NCBI GenBank assembly: GCA_036274635.1
Contig: DASUFI010000028.1
Location: 1 to 12,778, forward strand
DNA length: 12,778 nucleotides
Direction of reading: 5' to 3'
Source of the DNA: DASUFI01 sp036274635
GTDB lineage: Bacteria; Planctomycetota; B15-G4
Below, piece after piece: positions 12,704 through 12,778 of the stretch. A program made the position numbers and the translations under genes. The notes beneath the pieces were generated by a model. That model did no database searches. It saw only the letters and a list, made by a program, of their open reading frames with translations, and was not told the origin of the DNA. How positions within the stretch are numbered: the first letter of the stretch is position 1; every line of letters begins with the position of its first letter.

Positions 12704-12778
12704 ATCACGGTCCTGGTCGCGATCGGCACGTGGGTGAAGGGCAAGTTCACCGACCTGAAGACCGACCTCGGCGCCTGA
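12704..12778 (+). pseudogene. Headless third Flp pilin: leader joined directly to codon 31
   Basis: The last 75 bases encode ITVLVAIGTWVKGKF and then TDLKTDLGA plus a stop, matching residues 31-54 of pilin 2 almost exactly. Just upstream, GAAAGGACCTTCACCC (12688-12703) resembles the pilin 2 leader (GAAAGAAGGACCCACCC before its ATG). The leader runs straight into ATC, the equivalent of Ile31, where the ATG should be. The start codon, prepilin leader, cleavage site, +5 Glu and half of the helix are therefore missing, an apparent loss of 90 bases. CAT is shared at both ends of the inferred deletion, which suggests a microhomology event. No functional pilin can be made. A misassembly between near-identical copies at a contig edge is an alternative. 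Confidence 0.75.

Noticed and set aside
1..12778. tRNA, rRNA, CRISPR, transposase or phage features
   Set aside because: No cloverleaf, regularly spaced repeats, recombinase motifs or terminal inverted repeats were seen by eye on either strand.

Overview
The window is very GC-rich bacterial DNA (about 70% or more over most of its length). It carries exported proteins, two DUF1080/3-keto-disaccharide hydrolase domains, a SUMF1-family protein, carboxypeptidase-regulatory-like repeats and Flp-type pilins. This combination is typical of high-GC Planctomycetota. That assignment is an inference from gene content and codon use, because there is no rRNA or other marker gene here.

Left and middle (1-10735): all genes lie on the minus strand, so transcription runs right to left. 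In transcription order they are: a lipoprotein-type methionine sulfoxide reductase MsrA (10735-10112); a 160-residue protein I do not recognise (10006-9524); an exported ApbE flavin transferase fused to two DUF1080 domains (9473-7191); a lipoprotein with about seven carboxypeptidase-regulatory-like repeats, whose reading frame is broken near 6780 (7104-4359); and two tandem paralogous exported proteins with a gluzincin-like metallopeptidase domain (4233-1615, and 1577 to beyond the left edge). Spacings are 37 to about 125 bases, so one or more operons are plausible. Almost every product carries a Sec or lipoprotein signal. The cluster therefore looks like an extracytoplasmic module combining flavinylation, sugar-type jelly rolls, repair of oxidised methionine and surface or scaffold repeats. 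Both metallopeptidase-like proteins read HAxxH where active enzymes have HExxH, so they are probably inactive as proteases.

Right (10736-12778): the plus strand carries an exported SUMF1-family protein, divergent from msrA across only 57 bases, then two tandem small Flp/Tad pilin genes. At the very edge is the 3' half of a third pilin whose ribosome-binding leader is joined directly to codon 31. The two intact pilin genes share a promoter-like arrangement with identical spacing. The 356 bases between them hold several exact inverted repeats, and a perfect 14-bp hairpin follows the second pilin.

The most notable points are the ApbE-DUF1080-DUF1080 fusion with a base-composition step at its seam, the tandem HAxxH pair, the frame break in the repeat lipoprotein and the headless third pilin. 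I found no tRNA, rRNA, CRISPR array, transposase or phage gene.
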